In this document: positions 1 through 9,184 of the stretch, one piece after another | Layout: the number at the start of each line of letters is the position of its first letter | Position numbering within the stretch: the stretch's first letter is position 1 | Source of the DNA: Actinomycetota bacterium | GTDB taxonomy: Bacteria > Actinomycetota > Actinomycetes > Mycobacteriales > Mycobacteriaceae | DNA: 64,000 nucleotides | Assembly (NCBI GenBank): GCA_018268465.1 | Contig: JAFDWN010000049.1 | Coordinates: 1-64,000, forward strand | Reading direction: 5' to 3' | Program-made: the position numbers and the translations under genes | Notes under the pieces: model-generated | What the model saw: only the letters and a program-made list of their open reading frames with translations | The model's database searches: none | Told to the model about the DNA's origin: nothing

Positions 1-367
1 CGGCATCCACCGATCGGGGGACACCGGGAGCCGTCGACGGCAACCCTGCGTCGCGCGGGTGCGATCGCTGCGCAGCGCTTGGACGCACACGCGGGCGAGC
101 ACCCGTGTCGACGGCCGGCCGCGGGCAAGCCGGCCGCATCGCCGGCGGGCGCGTACCCGGGTCAGACTCGGTCGAGGAACCAACAGGCGCGACCGTCGTC
201 GAAACATGCCCAGGCGGCGGACTTCGCCGGCGATGCACCCACGCGTCGCGCGGACGCGCATTAAGGTTTGCCAGGAAACCCCTCGCGCGTTCGCGGGGAC
301 GGCGCAGCGGCCGCGTCCGTCCCACCAGGACCCCCGTCGGCATCACCGGAGAAGGGCATCGCTTCCC
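1..367. other. Left edge, no supported gene
   Basis: I see no convincing gene here. The frame of the downstream protease stays open back to base 59, but the extra N-terminal residues are almost all Arg, Pro, Thr and Ala with no domain, as expected for read-through in high-GC DNA. The segment presumably holds the promoter and 5' UTR of the protease. I cannot point to a -10/-35 pair. Confidence 0.5.
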
Positions 368-2002
368 ATGGCCACCCACGCACGACCGCCGCTGGACCAC
401 CCGCGGAGACGCCGGTGCCTGGCGACGCTCGCGGCGCTCGCCACGGCGATCGCGGCCCTGGTGGCGGCGGACTTGCGTCCAGTGCGGTCGGCCGCGGAGA
501 CCATCACCGGTCCATACGCGTATTTACTCGGCGCCTCAACCGATCTCGGCGAATCGACGGCGCCGGTGGTTCAGCTCACCGCGGCGCTGCGGGACGCGCA
601 GAAACCCGACGGTCTGATGCACTGGGCCGCCGCGGGCGGGTTGTCGGTGCGCTGGCGCACCGGAGACGGCTGGGCGGTGGTGCAGGGCAAGCCGGACGAC
701 GTCGCATCGGCGCTGGACGTGGCGGTTCACGACTACCGCGGCCGGCGGGGACAGTTGTTCTACGCCTCGCCCCAGCAGCCCGCCGTGCCGGCGTCGCTAC
801 TCGGTTCGGTCGCCGAGTTCGGCCGGATCCTCAGCTACACACCGCACCACTCGTCAATACCGCCGCTCACGCCGCCCTTCCTGCCGCGCGACGTGCCCCA
901 GCCCGGTCTGCAACCCGCGGGTCTGCACACCACCTACAACATCGCCCCGCTCAGCGCGGCCGGCTACACCGGTAAGGGCACCACCATCGTGGTGTTCGCC
1001 TTCGACGGATTCGACCAGGCCGACCTCGACATGTTCGCCGACACATTCGCCCTGCCCCGGTTCACCCCGGAGGTCGTCGGGGATATGCCCACCCAGCGCA
1101 GCGGCGAGGCCTCCATGGACCTGCAGGTCGCCCATGCGATTGCGCCGGACGCCCGCAAGGTTCTGGTCAACGCGCGGCCGACGGTCGAGGGCGGCGGCAC
1201 CTACGAGAAAATCGCGGCCCTGATGGAGTCGGTGGATCGGCGCTATCCGGGAGCGGTGTGGACGCTGTCGATCGGGTGGGGCTGCGACAAACTGATCACC
1301 GCAGCCGACTTGGCGCCGGTACGGGAGGCGATCGCCGCCGCCCAGACCCGGGGCACGACGGTGTTCGACGCCAGCGGCGACCTCGCCGGACTCGAATGCA
1401 AAGGCGGGCAGGATTGGGCGGCCCCGCCCGGGCCCGCCGACATCGGACTGGACGCGGTCGCCTCACTCCCCGAGGTGACCAATGTCGGCGGCACCACCCT
1501 GACCACCGACGCGGACTACCGCTGGCTCGACGAGCACGCGTGGTTCGACGCGCCGCTGACCCAGGGCACCGGCGGCGGGGTGTCCAATCTCTTCGAACGT
1601 CCGCAGTGGCAGGCCAACATCACCCCGCCGCAGAATTCTCAGCGCCGGCTCGTGCCCGACGTCGCGGCCGTCGCCGACAGCAACACCGGCGTCGTCATCG
1701 TCCTGAATCAGCATCGACTGCTGGGCGGGGGCACCTCCCAGGCCGCCCCGCTCTGGGCCGGGATCACCGCCGTGATGAACCAGTTCCTGCTCGACAACGG
1801 CGGGCGGCCGCCGGGCAACCTCAACGCGGTCCTCTACCGCCTCGCCGGCGGCGCGACCCGTCCGGGTTTCCGCGACATCACCCAGGGCGCCAACGCCGTT
1901 GCCCTGTCCGGGCCGGGATACGACATGGTCACCGGCTTGGGCACACCGAATGTGGACAACCTGGCGCGCAACATCCTCGACCTCCAGCGGGGCAGGTTGT
2001 GA
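368..2002 (+). CDS. Secreted S53 (sedolisin/kumamolisin-type) serine-carboxyl peptidase
   Basis: A 544-residue endopeptidase of the sedolisin family, which uses a Ser-Glu-Asp triad and usually works at acidic pH outside the cell. The N-terminus has an Arg cluster (RRRR) followed by a hydrophobic Ala/Leu stretch, a signal peptide of Sec or Tat type. A pro-kumamolisin-like region follows, and the catalytic domain starts near residue 185. Family landmarks are visible: GEASMDLQ carries the catalytic Glu and Asp, SIGWG is a core strand, ASGD carries the oxyanion Asp, and GGGTSQAAP carries the nucleophilic Ser. The FRDITQG and GYDMVTGLGTPN segments at the end form the calcium site. ATG 368 is chosen because GGAGAAGGG precedes it. 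The stop overlaps the next start (ATGA at 2002), so it is coupled to two membrane proteins. Substrate unknown. Confidence 0.9.
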   Translation: MATHARPPLDHPRRRRCLATLAALATAIAALVAADLRPVRSAAETITGPYAYLLGASTDLGESTAPVVQLTAALRDAQKPDGLMHWAAAGGLSVRWRTGDGWAVVQGKPDDVASALDVAVHDYRGRRGQLFYASPQQPAVPASLLGSVAEFGRILSYTPHHSSIPPLTPPFLPRDVPQPGLQPAGLHTTYNIAPLSAAGYTGKGTTIVVFAFDGFDQADLDMFADTFALPRFTPEVVGDMPTQRSGEASMDLQVAHAIAPDARKVLVNARPTVEGGGTYEKIAALMESVDRRYPGAVWTLSIGWGCDKLITAADLAPVREAIAAAQTRGTTVFDASGDLAGLECKGGQDWAAPPGPADIGLDAVASLPEVTNVGGTTLTTDADYRWLDEHAWFDAPLTQGTGGGVSNLFERPQWQANITPPQNSQRRLVPDVAAVADSNTGVVIVLNQHRLLGGGTSQAAPLWAGITAVMNQFLLDNGGRPPGNLNAVLYRLAGGATRPGFRDITQGANAVALSGPGYDMVTGLGTPNVDNLARNILDLQRGRL

Positions 2003-3201
2003 TGACCGCGGATGCTGGTTCCGCGACGACCATGCCGTGCCGGGCATGCCGGCACGACGTGCCCGCAGGAAAGTTCTGCGGCCGCTGCGGTGCGCGCCTG
2101 ACACCGGAGCCCGGTGACGGCCCGAGCTGGCTCAGGATCGGTGATTACGCCGCCGCGCCCGGTGAGCACGTGCTACAGCCCTCGATCGTCAGTTCGGTCT
2201 TCCCCCACCTGCCCGAACGGTCCCAGGGTGCGTTCCGGGTCGGGCTGCTGTTCGTGGTCGTGGTGCTCGCGGCGTTCGCGGTGCTGGGCTGGCAGGTGCC
2301 GCTGGTCGCCGCAGCCATCCTGGCGCCCGTCCTGCTGTTCGCCATCTACGTGGTCGAGACCGGGGTGATCGGTGATCTGCCCCCGCGGATCTGGGTGCTG
2401 ACGACCGTCGCCGCCCTCGGGATCGGGGTGGGGTGGGCGCTGGCGACGTCGTCGATCTTCGCGCAGTCCTACGCCGCATCTCTGGGCGCACGGGCTCCCG
2501 ACGCCACCCTGATCCTGAAAGCGCTGATGATTCCGTTCGGCGGCGTGGTGGTCATGCAACTCGCGACGGTGCTGGTGTGGTTCACCCGGCCCCGACATCA
2601 CGCCGAGGCCCTGGACGGCTTCGCCGTCGGCATCCTGGGCGCGACGTTGTTCGCGGTGGCCGCCAACGCAACCCGGCTGGTCCCGCAGCTGCGGGCGGGC
2701 GTGCTCACCCAGGCCCAGCCCCTGCAGGATCTGCTGATCGGCGGCGCAGTCCTCGGGGTGACCGCACCGTTGACCGCGGCCGCGTTCGGCGGTCTGGTGG
2801 GTGCCGGGTTGTGGTTGGCCGCCGGCCGCGGCGGTCGGCATCGCCGCCGCCTGCTCGCGTGCATCGCAGCCGTGCTCGTCACGTTCGCGGTCGCCTACGC
2901 CGGCGTCGGCCTGTCCGAACTACTCGCGCTGCCGCTGCTGCTGCAGTTCTCCGTTCACGCGGCGGTGGCCCTGGCCGCAGTGATCGCCCTGCGGATCGGC
3001 GTGCAGCTGGCACTTTTGCACGAACGGGATGGCGACACCCATCCGGAGCTGCCGATCCTGTGTCCGCACTGCGGGCACGTCGTCCCCGACATGACGTTCT
3101 GCCCGGCCTGCGGTGTTGCCGCGCACGCGTCGTCGCGGGTCTCCCGCGCGGCGCGGCGGCGGGACCGCCCCCGGCCCAGCGGGCAGGCGGTGCAGCGGTG
3201 A
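2002..3201 (+). CDS. Multi-pass membrane protein with zinc ribbons at both ends
   Basis: A 399-residue membrane protein of unknown function. The N-terminus carries a zinc-ribbon pattern (CRAC, then CGRC about ten residues later). The middle has roughly seven to eight hydrophobic helices. Near the C-terminus a second ribbon appears (CPHCGHVV, then CPAC). The start ATG lies inside the stop of the protease gene (ATGA), and its own stop overlaps the next gene (GTGA), so the three form one translationally coupled operon. Paired cytoplasmic zinc ribbons suggest protein-protein contact or metal sensing rather than transport, but this is inference. No catalytic motif is visible. It could help export, process or regulate the upstream secreted protease. 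Confidence 0.8.
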   Translation: MTADAGSATTMPCRACRHDVPAGKFCGRCGARLTPEPGDGPSWLRIGDYAAAPGEHVLQPSIVSSVFPHLPERSQGAFRVGLLFVVVVLAAFAVLGWQVPLVAAAILAPVLLFAIYVVETGVIGDLPPRIWVLTTVAALGIGVGWALATSSIFAQSYAASLGARAPDATLILKALMIPFGGVVVMQLATVLVWFTRPRHHAEALDGFAVGILGATLFAVAANATRLVPQLRAGVLTQAQPLQDLLIGGAVLGVTAPLTAAAFGGLVGAGLWLAAGRGGRHRRRLLACIAAVLVTFAVAYAGVGLSELLALPLLLQFSVHAAVALAAVIALRIGVQLALLHERDGDTHPELPILCPHCGHVVPDMTFCPACGVAAHASSRVSRAARRRDRPRPSGQAVQR

Positions 3202-3944
3202 CGAGCACGGCCGAGGCGCCCGCGCCGCCGGAGCTGTTTCCCGGCTACTCCCTGGACGCACGGTCCTACACCGCACCGCCGATTGCCTACACCCCGCTGC
3301 GCCGAATGCTGGTGATCCTCGGCGCGGGCCTCGCCGTCGTCGTCGCGCTGCTCGCCGGGGTGTCGGTGCTCGTCACCGCCCCGACGGTGCGGTACAGCTG
3401 TCCGCCCGACTGCGGGCGTCCCCCCACCGGCACACCGTTCGAATCCAATCCTCGGTTCACCGCCGAGGACGGCAGCTTCTCCGTGTCCTATCCGGCGCCG
3501 AGTTCGGCGTACAGCATCACCACCGACGCCAACGGCGTCGTGGCCGAATACCACGGCGGCGACGGAGGTGTGATGCGGCTGTTCAGCGAACCCGCCAACG
3601 GCCGGTCCGCACAGCAGGTCATCGACGACATCGTCAACGCGGCCCACCCCGACGCCACCATGGCCTATCACCTGCCCAACGCCATGGTCGGGTACCAACT
3701 CGGCTCCGGTGGCGTCTACGACGTGTTCCCGCAGAGCGCGACAAGCGATTTCACCCGTACCCGCATCGTCATCCTCGCCGCGGTGAAGAACGGGCTGGCG
3801 CTCATCGGCGGCGCCGCGGGCCCCTACCACGAATACGGCCCCGACTACGGGCCCGGGCCACCGTCGGGAGCCAACCTGGAACTCGCCCAGGATCTGGGCA
3901 AGTACGTCAACAGCTTCCGGTGGCGCGCCGGCGAACCGCGCTAA
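3198..3944 (+). CDS. Single-pass membrane protein with extracytoplasmic domain
   Basis: A 248-residue protein of unknown function and third gene of the protease operon. It begins at GTG 3198, overlapping the previous stop as GTGA. About 30 cytoplasmic residues rich in Pro and Ala precede one hydrophobic helix (MLVILGAGLAVVVALLAGV). A predicted exported domain of roughly 190 residues follows, opening with a Cys pair (CPPDCG) and a Pro/Gly linker. The exported part looks like a folded alpha/beta domain, with a region resembling secreted mycobacterial proteins that bind small ligands or partners, but I cannot name a family. Linkage to a secreted protease suggests it acts at the cell surface with that enzyme. 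Confidence 0.75.
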   Translation: MTSTAEAPAPPELFPGYSLDARSYTAPPIAYTPLRRMLVILGAGLAVVVALLAGVSVLVTAPTVRYSCPPDCGRPPTGTPFESNPRFTAEDGSFSVSYPAPSSAYSITTDANGVVAEYHGGDGGVMRLFSEPANGRSAQQVIDDIVNAAHPDATMAYHLPNAMVGYQLGSGGVYDVFPQSATSDFTRTRIVILAAVKNGLALIGGAAGPYHEYGPDYGPGPPSGANLELAQDLGKYVNSFRWRAGEPR

Positions 3945-4078
3945 CCGGTTGAGCCACGCGCAATTCGAGCCGGTACCGACCCCGTAACGATCTGATCTCC
4001 GTGCTGTCGCGCGGAACGGCACACGATTAGCCTCGCCTGGACAGGTTGTCGAATGGCCGTTCGGAGCAAGGAGTTTCG

Positions 4079-5272
4079 TTGACGGACGGGCTCGACGTCG
4101 TGATCGACGGCACCTTCTCCCCCGGCTTCGCCAACGTCCGTGACGCCTTCGAACGCAACTTCATCGAACGCGGCGAGGTCGGTGCCGCGGTGGCGGTGTG
4201 GGTGGAGGGCGATCTGGTGGTCAACCTCTGGGGCGGGTGGGCCGATGCGGCCCGGAGCCTCCCGTGGCGCGAGGACACTCTGGCCAGTGTGTTCTCCGGT
4301 TCCAAAGGTCTCACCGCGACGTGTGTGCACCTGCTGGCCGACCGCGGCGAGATCGACCTCGACGCTCCGGTGGCCACGTACTGGCCGGAGTTCGGCCGGG
4401 CCGGCAAACAGGACATCACCATCGCGATGGTGCTGGGTCACCGGTCGGGGGTGATCGGGCCCAGGCACCCGATGTCGGCCGAAGAGACACTGGACTGGTT
4501 CGCGGTGTGCGGGGCCATCGCCGCCGCCGAACCGTGGTGGCGGCCGGGCAGCGCGCAGGGCTACCACATGGTGACGTTCGGGTTCATCCTCGGTGAGGTG
4601 ATCCGGCGCGTCACCGGCCGCACCCCGGGTCACTTTCTGCGCACCGAGATCGCCGAGCCGCTGGGCATCGACGTGCACGTCGGGCTGCCCACCGCCGAGC
4701 ACCACCGCTGCGCGGAGATGATCGACAAACCGCGGGTTCGCGACGTGCTGGCGCAGATGCGTGTCCCGTCGCGACCGACACGTATCGACGAGCATCCGAT
4801 GGCGGCGCTGGCCGTCGCCGCGGATTTCGTCCCCGACGACGAGGTCGCCGAGGGGACGCCGGGCCGGTGGCGCTCGGCGGAGTTTCCCGCAACCAACGCC
4901 CACGTGTCGGCGCTGGGGATGGCCACCTTCTACAACGCCTTGGCGCAGGAGAAGCTGCTGACCCGTGGCCATCTGGAGCGATGCCGGGCATCCCAAGGCG
5001 GATCGGACACCGACCTGGTGCTGGGACCGCGGGTGGCCGACCACGGCTGGGGTCTGGGTTACATGCTCAATCAACGCGGCGTCGCGGGCCCCAACGCAGG
5101 CATCTTCGGCCACGGCGGATCGGGTGGGTCGTATGCGTTCGTCGACCTCGAACACCGGATCGGATACGCCTACGTAATGAACCGGTTCGACGCCACCAAA
5201 TGCAACGCCGACCCCCGCAGCCGCGTATTGTCCGACGGCGTCTACTCCGCTCTCGGCGTAACGGAAGGCTGA
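4079..5272 (+). CDS. lipP: Serine hydrolase of the class C beta-lactamase/esterase family (LipP-like)
   Basis: A roughly 397-residue esterase of the beta-lactamase superfamily, matching M. tuberculosis LipP (Rv2463, 394 residues) in length and position. The nucleophile is in SGSK (around residues 73-76, the SxxK motif), and the C-terminal HGGSGGS segment matches the KTG-equivalent box of class C-like esterases. These enzymes usually hydrolyse short-chain esters and rarely give real beta-lactam resistance. I chose TTG 4079 because AAGGAG lies five bases upstream. An in-frame TTG at 4046 would add 11 residues and has no ribosome-binding site. No signal peptide is visible, so it is probably cytoplasmic. 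A separate small membrane-protein gene follows after 45 bases. Confidence 0.88.
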   Translation: MTDGLDVVIDGTFSPGFANVRDAFERNFIERGEVGAAVAVWVEGDLVVNLWGGWADAARSLPWREDTLASVFSGSKGLTATCVHLLADRGEIDLDAPVATYWPEFGRAGKQDITIAMVLGHRSGVIGPRHPMSAEETLDWFAVCGAIAAAEPWWRPGSAQGYHMVTFGFILGEVIRRVTGRTPGHFLRTEIAEPLGIDVHVGLPTAEHHRCAEMIDKPRVRDVLAQMRVPSRPTRIDEHPMAALAVAADFVPDDEVAEGTPGRWRSAEFPATNAHVSALGMATFYNALAQEKLLTRGHLERCRASQGGSDTDLVLGPRVADHGWGLGYMLNQRGVAGPNAGIFGHGGSGGSYAFVDLEHRIGYAYVMNRFDATKCNADPRSRVLSDGVYSALGVTEG

Positions 5273-5317
5273 TCAGCCACCCGGTTCCCGCCCCTTGCTG
5301 TGGGTACGCTGGACGCC

Positions 5318-6124
5318 ATGAACGGGGTCTTGCTCGTCCTTATCGTCTTGGTCGTCGCCGCCATCGGGCTCGCCGTGTACAGCTCCTCGAAGGCATCCGG
5401 CCGGAAGTCGGCCGAATCGCTGGCGGATGCCAAAGCCGATGCCCGGCGCATCATCGAACGCCTCGGCGGGCAGGTGATCAATCTGACCGGCACCGACGAG
5501 GCCAGCAAGCAGGCGCTGGCCGACGCATCCGAGCGCTACACCGCGGCGTCGTCTCAGATCGAGCAGGCGACCTCGGCCAGGCAGGCCGAACTGGCGAAGG
5601 CCAGCGCGTTGGAAGGGCTGTACTACGTCCGCGCGGCCCGCACCGCGATGGGCATGGATCCGGGACCGGAGCTCGAATCGCTCAGTGGGCAGAATTCGGC
5701 CGGCACGGTCACCGAAGACCGGCGCGTGCAGTTCGACGGCCGGGAGATCGAGGCCTCGCCGACACCGTCGCAGCGCACGCCGAACTACTACCCGGGCGGT
5801 CGCGTCGCGGGCCGTCCGGTGCCCGCCGGCTGGTACTCCGAACCGTGGTGGAAACCTGCACTCATCGCCGGCGCCTGGGGCGTCGGCTCGGTGCTGCTGT
5901 TCGACGCGCTGTTCTCCGGCATGCACGGCTCCGGATACGAGCAGGGCTTTGCACAGGGGTATGACCAGGGCTTCGATCAGGGCCAGGACACGGGTGGCTA
6001 TGACGGCGGAGGCGACGCCGGAGGCTATGACGGCGGAGGCGGCTGGGACGGTGGCGGAGGCGACGGCGGCGGCTGGGACTTCGGCGGCGGTGACTTCGGT
6101 GGCGGCGATTTCGGCGGCTTCTGA
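5318..6124 (+). CDS. Membrane-anchored coiled-coil protein with Gly-rich tail (DUF1542-like)
   Basis: A 268-residue protein of unknown function resembling mycobacterial proteins annotated as DUF1542. The first 22 residues form a hydrophobic helix. A charged, Ala-rich helical region follows (about residues 25-115), then a Pro/Tyr segment, a second hydrophobic helix (about residues 178-198) and a tail of Gly-Gly-Asp/Gly-Tyr-Asp repeats ending in FGGGDFGGGDFGGF. A Gln-Gly-X repeat (YEQGFAQGYDQGFDQGQD) precedes the Gly tail. It may be a cell-envelope structural or scaffolding protein. The tail is low-complexity, so homology there means little. ATG 5318 is preferred over an upstream GTG at 5300. 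Confidence 0.75.
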   Translation: MNGVLLVLIVLVVAAIGLAVYSSSKASGRKSAESLADAKADARRIIERLGGQVINLTGTDEASKQALADASERYTAASSQIEQATSARQAELAKASALEGLYYVRAARTAMGMDPGPELESLSGQNSAGTVTEDRRVQFDGREIEASPTPSQRTPNYYPGGRVAGRPVPAGWYSEPWWKPALIAGAWGVGSVLLFDALFSGMHGSGYEQGFAQGYDQGFDQGQDTGGYDGGGDAGGYDGGGGWDGGGGDGGGWDFGGGDFGGGDFGGF

Positions 6125-6163
6125 GTCGGCCTCCGCTGGGTTCGGCAGTCCCGGGCCCTTCGG

Positions 6164-7855
6164 TTACAGACGGTTCTCCAGGCGCGCCGACACCCCGGCC
6201 TCCTGAAGGTCGAGCCGTTCGAGCATGGCCCGCACCGCCTCGTCGTCGACCCCGCCAGCATCACGTTCACCGATCAAGGCCGCCCGCTGCGCCGACAGCA
6301 CGTCGCGGTAGAGAGCCGAGAACACCTCGGCGCGCAGGGTGTGCGCCTCCGGGTCGGGCATCTCGTCGGCGTCCTGGGAGTGCCGGGCGATGGTGTTGCG
6401 GATCTCGGCGAGGACGCGGACGTCGAGTCCGTCGGGCGGGTTGGCCCGGAAATCGGCGAGCACCGCGTCGGCGGCGTCGTGCACGATCGCCTCGGCCTTG
6501 CGGGTCTCCTCGCGGTCGTAGGCGTTGTCCTGTTCCTGCGTGGACAGCCGCAACCGGCTGATCAGCAGCGGTAGCGTCCAGCCCTGCAGCAGCAGCGTGC
6601 CGACACTGACGACGAAGGCGATGGCCTGGATGGTGGCCCGCTCCGGGAAGGGTTCGCCGCTGGCCGTCGTGACCGGGATCGCCGCAGCCGCGGCCAACGT
6701 CACCATCCCCCGCATCCCGGTCCACGACACGACGACGTTCTCCTGCCAGCTCAGCGACCGGTTGTCGATCAGGCTCCGCCACTTGGGTTGTGGTTTGTCC
6801 CGTCGGCGCATGCCCAGAGCCCCGCGCCCGCCGCCGTCTGGAACCGGCACGCTGAGCCGCCGCTCGACGTGCCGCGAGAGCACTCCGCGGCCGAACATCA
6901 GGAACACCGACACCGGGCGGATGACGAGCACGATGAACAATACGATCGACGACGCGATGGCCACCTCGACCAGCGACTCGTGGGCGTCGCGGAGATCCTC
7001 CAGTACGAAGCGCAGATGCAGCCCGATGTAGGCGAACACGAACGCCTCCAGCAGCACGTCAACCGAGTTCCAGACGTAGCGTTCCTGCAACCGGGTCTGG
7101 TACCCCGCATTCAGGGTGCCGCTGCCGACCACGAAGCCGGCCACCACGACGGCGAGCACCCCGGACGCGTGCATCTCCTCCGCGGCGAGGAACGCCGCGA
7201 ACGGCACGACCAGACCCTGCACGGTCTCCAGACCCGGATTGGCCAGCCGCTTGCGGATCCACAGCGTGACCCAGCCGAGTGCCGCGCCCACCAGTGGGCC
7301 GAGGACGGCGCTGTAGCTGAACAGCAGAAACGGATTCTCGATGAACGTGTGCGATCCGGCGACCTGGGCGACCGCGATGGAGAACAGCGTCAGCGCAGCC
7401 GCGTCGTTGATCAGGCTCTCCCCGGTGAGGATGGCCATCATCCGTTTCGGCAGGCCCAGCTTGCGGCCCACCGCCACCGCGGTGACCGCGTCCGGTGGTG
7501 CGACGATCGCGCCAAGCACCAGCGCGGTGGCGAACGACAGCGGCACCACCACCAGCCAGGACGACACGGCGGCGACCGCGAATGCGGTCACCACGACCAG
7601 ACCCACGCCCAGGCCGAGGATCGGCTTGATGTTGCGCAAGAACGTCGGGAACGAGAAGTTCAGCGCGGCCGAATACAGCAGGGGTGGAAGCACGACGGTC
7701 AGCAGGATGTGCGAGTCGAGTTCGGGCGCTTCGAACCCCGGGATGAACGACGCCGCGATACCGACGACGACGATGATCAGCGCCGGTTCGAGGCCACGCC
7801 GGTGCGAAATCGCGGTGATGACAATCGCACACACCACTACCAAGATCAGTTCCAC
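6164..7855 (-). CDS. Na+/H+ antiporter of the CPA1 family
   Basis: A 563-residue cation/proton antiporter that exchanges cytoplasmic Na+ (or K+) for protons to control pH and salt. About twelve hydrophobic helices occupy residues 1-410. The motif APPDAVTAVAV and a following GESLINDAAALTLF segment are the family hallmark, where the Asp of NDA is the expected ion-binding residue. A cytoplasmic helical tail of about 150 charged residues follows. Length and order fit the M. tuberculosis YjcE type (Rv2287), although the chromosomal position differs from that gene. Start is GTG 7855. The gene is the last of a minus-strand run with nei2 and rpiB, separated from nei2 by 46 bases. Confidence 0.9.
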   Translation of the reverse strand: MELILVVVCAIVITAISHRRGLEPALIIVVVGIAASFIPGFEAPELDSHILLTVVLPPLLYSAALNFSFPTFLRNIKPILGLGVGLVVVTAFAVAAVSSWLVVVPLSFATALVLGAIVAPPDAVTAVAVGRKLGLPKRMMAILTGESLINDAAALTLFSIAVAQVAGSHTFIENPFLLFSYSAVLGPLVGAALGWVTLWIRKRLANPGLETVQGLVVPFAAFLAAEEMHASGVLAVVVAGFVVGSGTLNAGYQTRLQERYVWNSVDVLLEAFVFAYIGLHLRFVLEDLRDAHESLVEVAIASSIVLFIVLVIRPVSVFLMFGRGVLSRHVERRLSVPVPDGGGRGALGMRRRDKPQPKWRSLIDNRSLSWQENVVVSWTGMRGMVTLAAAAAIPVTTASGEPFPERATIQAIAFVVSVGTLLLQGWTLPLLISRLRLSTQEQDNAYDREETRKAEAIVHDAADAVLADFRANPPDGLDVRVLAEIRNTIARHSQDADEMPDPEAHTLRAEVFSALYRDVLSAQRAALIGERDAGGVDDEAVRAMLERLDLQEAGVSARLENRL

Positions 7856-7901
7856 CCGCAGATTGTCGCGTCAAACCTGTGGACTCGCTGAGTTAGCGTC
7901 C

Positions 7902-8699
7902 TCAGCGTTGACAGGCCGGGCACCAGAACACGTTGCGCCCTTCGAGTTCCGCGGTACGAATCGTGGTCGCGCAGACCCGGCACGGCTCGCCCGCGCGGCG
8001 GTAGACGTAGGTGCGCGGGCGGCCAGGCGCATAGGACGGCGGCCCGTGGTCATCCTCGGGACGGACCACCACGATCACGCCCCTGCGCAGTCCGACGGCC
8101 ATCAGTGCCACGAGATCGGTCCACATGAGTTCGAACTCGGGCTCGTCGAGCCGGATTCCGGGGCGGAACGGGTCGATGCGGTGTCGGTAGAGCAGCTCAC
8201 TGCGGTAGACGTTGCCGACCCCGGCGATCACCGACTGGTCCATCAGCAGCGCCCCGACAGTCCTGCGTGACTTGGTGATTCGCTTCCACGCCGGACTCGG
8301 GTCGGCCCCGCGGCGAAGCGGGTCGGGGCCCAGTCTGGCGACGACGGCGGCGATCTCGGGTTCGCCGATCACCTCGCATACGGTCGGTCCGCGCAGGTCG
8401 GTGCCGTATTCGGCTCCGACCATCCGCATCCGCACCATCCCGACCGGGTCGGGCATCTCGGCGGTGACGAACTCGGTGAACGTTCCGTACAACCCGAGGT
8501 GGACATGGACGACGTGGCCGCCGTCGTAGTGGTGGAACAGGTGCTTACCCCACGCGTCGGCCTTGCGCAGCACGTGGCCGTCGACCAGGGACGCACCGTC
8601 GTGGAACCGGCCCTGCGGGCTGCCCACGCGCACGGGAGCCCGCCCGAAGCGCCGCTGATGCAGGCGGGCCAGCCGGTGCAGGGTATGCCCCTCCGGCAC
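7902..8699 (-). CDS. nei2: Fpg/Nei family DNA glycosylase (Nei2)
   Basis: A 265-residue base-excision repair enzyme that removes oxidised bases and cuts the abasic strand by beta/delta-elimination. The protein starts PEGHTLHR after the initiator, so the catalytic Pro2 and Glu3 are in place. Starting at GTG 8699 is therefore required, although the frame stays open far upstream. The C-terminal zinc finger is visible (CRVC ... CPAC, with Arg near the end). It corresponds to Rv2464c (268 residues) and lies five bases after rpiB, as in M. tuberculosis, so the two are probably co-transcribed. Confidence 0.93.
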   Translation of the reverse strand: MPEGHTLHRLARLHQRRFGRAPVRVGSPQGRFHDGASLVDGHVLRKADAWGKHLFHHYDGGHVVHVHLGLYGTFTEFVTAEMPDPVGMVRMRMVGAEYGTDLRGPTVCEVIGEPEIAAVVARLGPDPLRRGADPSPAWKRITKSRRTVGALLMDQSVIAGVGNVYRSELLYRHRIDPFRPGIRLDEPEFELMWTDLVALMAVGLRRGVIVVVRPEDDHGPPSYAPGRPRTYVYRRAGEPCRVCATTIRTAELEGRNVFWCPACQR

Positions 8700-8704
8700 G
8701 GATG

Positions 8705-9184
8705 TCAGGCCGGCTTGCCGGGCACCGCGGGCGCGACGTGGGTCTTCTCGAACTCCGCCAGGATGTCGATGCGCCGTTGGTGGCGTTCGGCTTTCGACCA
8801 CTGCGCGGACAGGAAGGCGTCGATGATGGTCAACGCCTCGGGCACGGTGTGCATACGTCCGCCGATCCCCATCAGCTGCGCGTTGTTGTGCTCGCGCGCC
8901 AGGGTTGCGGTCTCGGTGCTCCAGGCCAGTGCACATCGGGCGCCCGGCACCTTGTTGGCCGCGATCTGCTCGCCGTTGCCCGAGCCGCCGATCACGATGC
9001 CGAGGCTGTCGGGATCGGCCACAGTCTTTTCGGCGGCGGCGATGCAGAACGCCGGGTAGTCGTCCTCGGCGTCGTAGGTGTATGCCCCGCAGTCGATTGG
9101 CTCGTGTCCGGACTTCTCGAGATGCTCGATGATGGCTTGTTTGAGTTCGTAGCCGGCGTGGTCGGAGCCGAGGTAGACGCGCAT
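8705..9184 (-). CDS. rpiB: Ribose-5-phosphate isomerase B
   Basis: A 159-residue cytosolic isomerase that interconverts ribose 5-phosphate and ribulose 5-phosphate in the pentose phosphate pathway. The N-terminus MRVYLGSDHAGYELK is the classic RpiB start with the substrate-binding Asp-His pair. The loop GSGNGEQIAANK matches the LacAB/RpiB phosphate-binding loop, and mycobacterial enzymes use Glu (here in GNGEQ) instead of the catalytic Cys found in E. coli. Start ATG 9184 gives a length close to Rv2465c. An in-frame ATG nine bases upstream is also possible. It heads the rpiB-nei2 unit. Confidence 0.95.
   Translation of the reverse strand: MRVYLGSDHAGYELKQAIIEHLEKSGHEPIDCGAYTYDAEDDYPAFCIAAAEKTVADPDSLGIVIGGSGNGEQIAANKVPGARCALAWSTETATLAREHNNAQLMGIGGRMHTVPEALTIIDAFLSAQWSKAERHQRRIDILAEFEKTHVAPAVPGKPA

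Noticed and set aside
1..367. N-terminal extension of the sedolisin frame to base 59
   Set aside because: Arg-rich read-through with no ribosome-binding site; ATG 368 gives a proper signal peptide.
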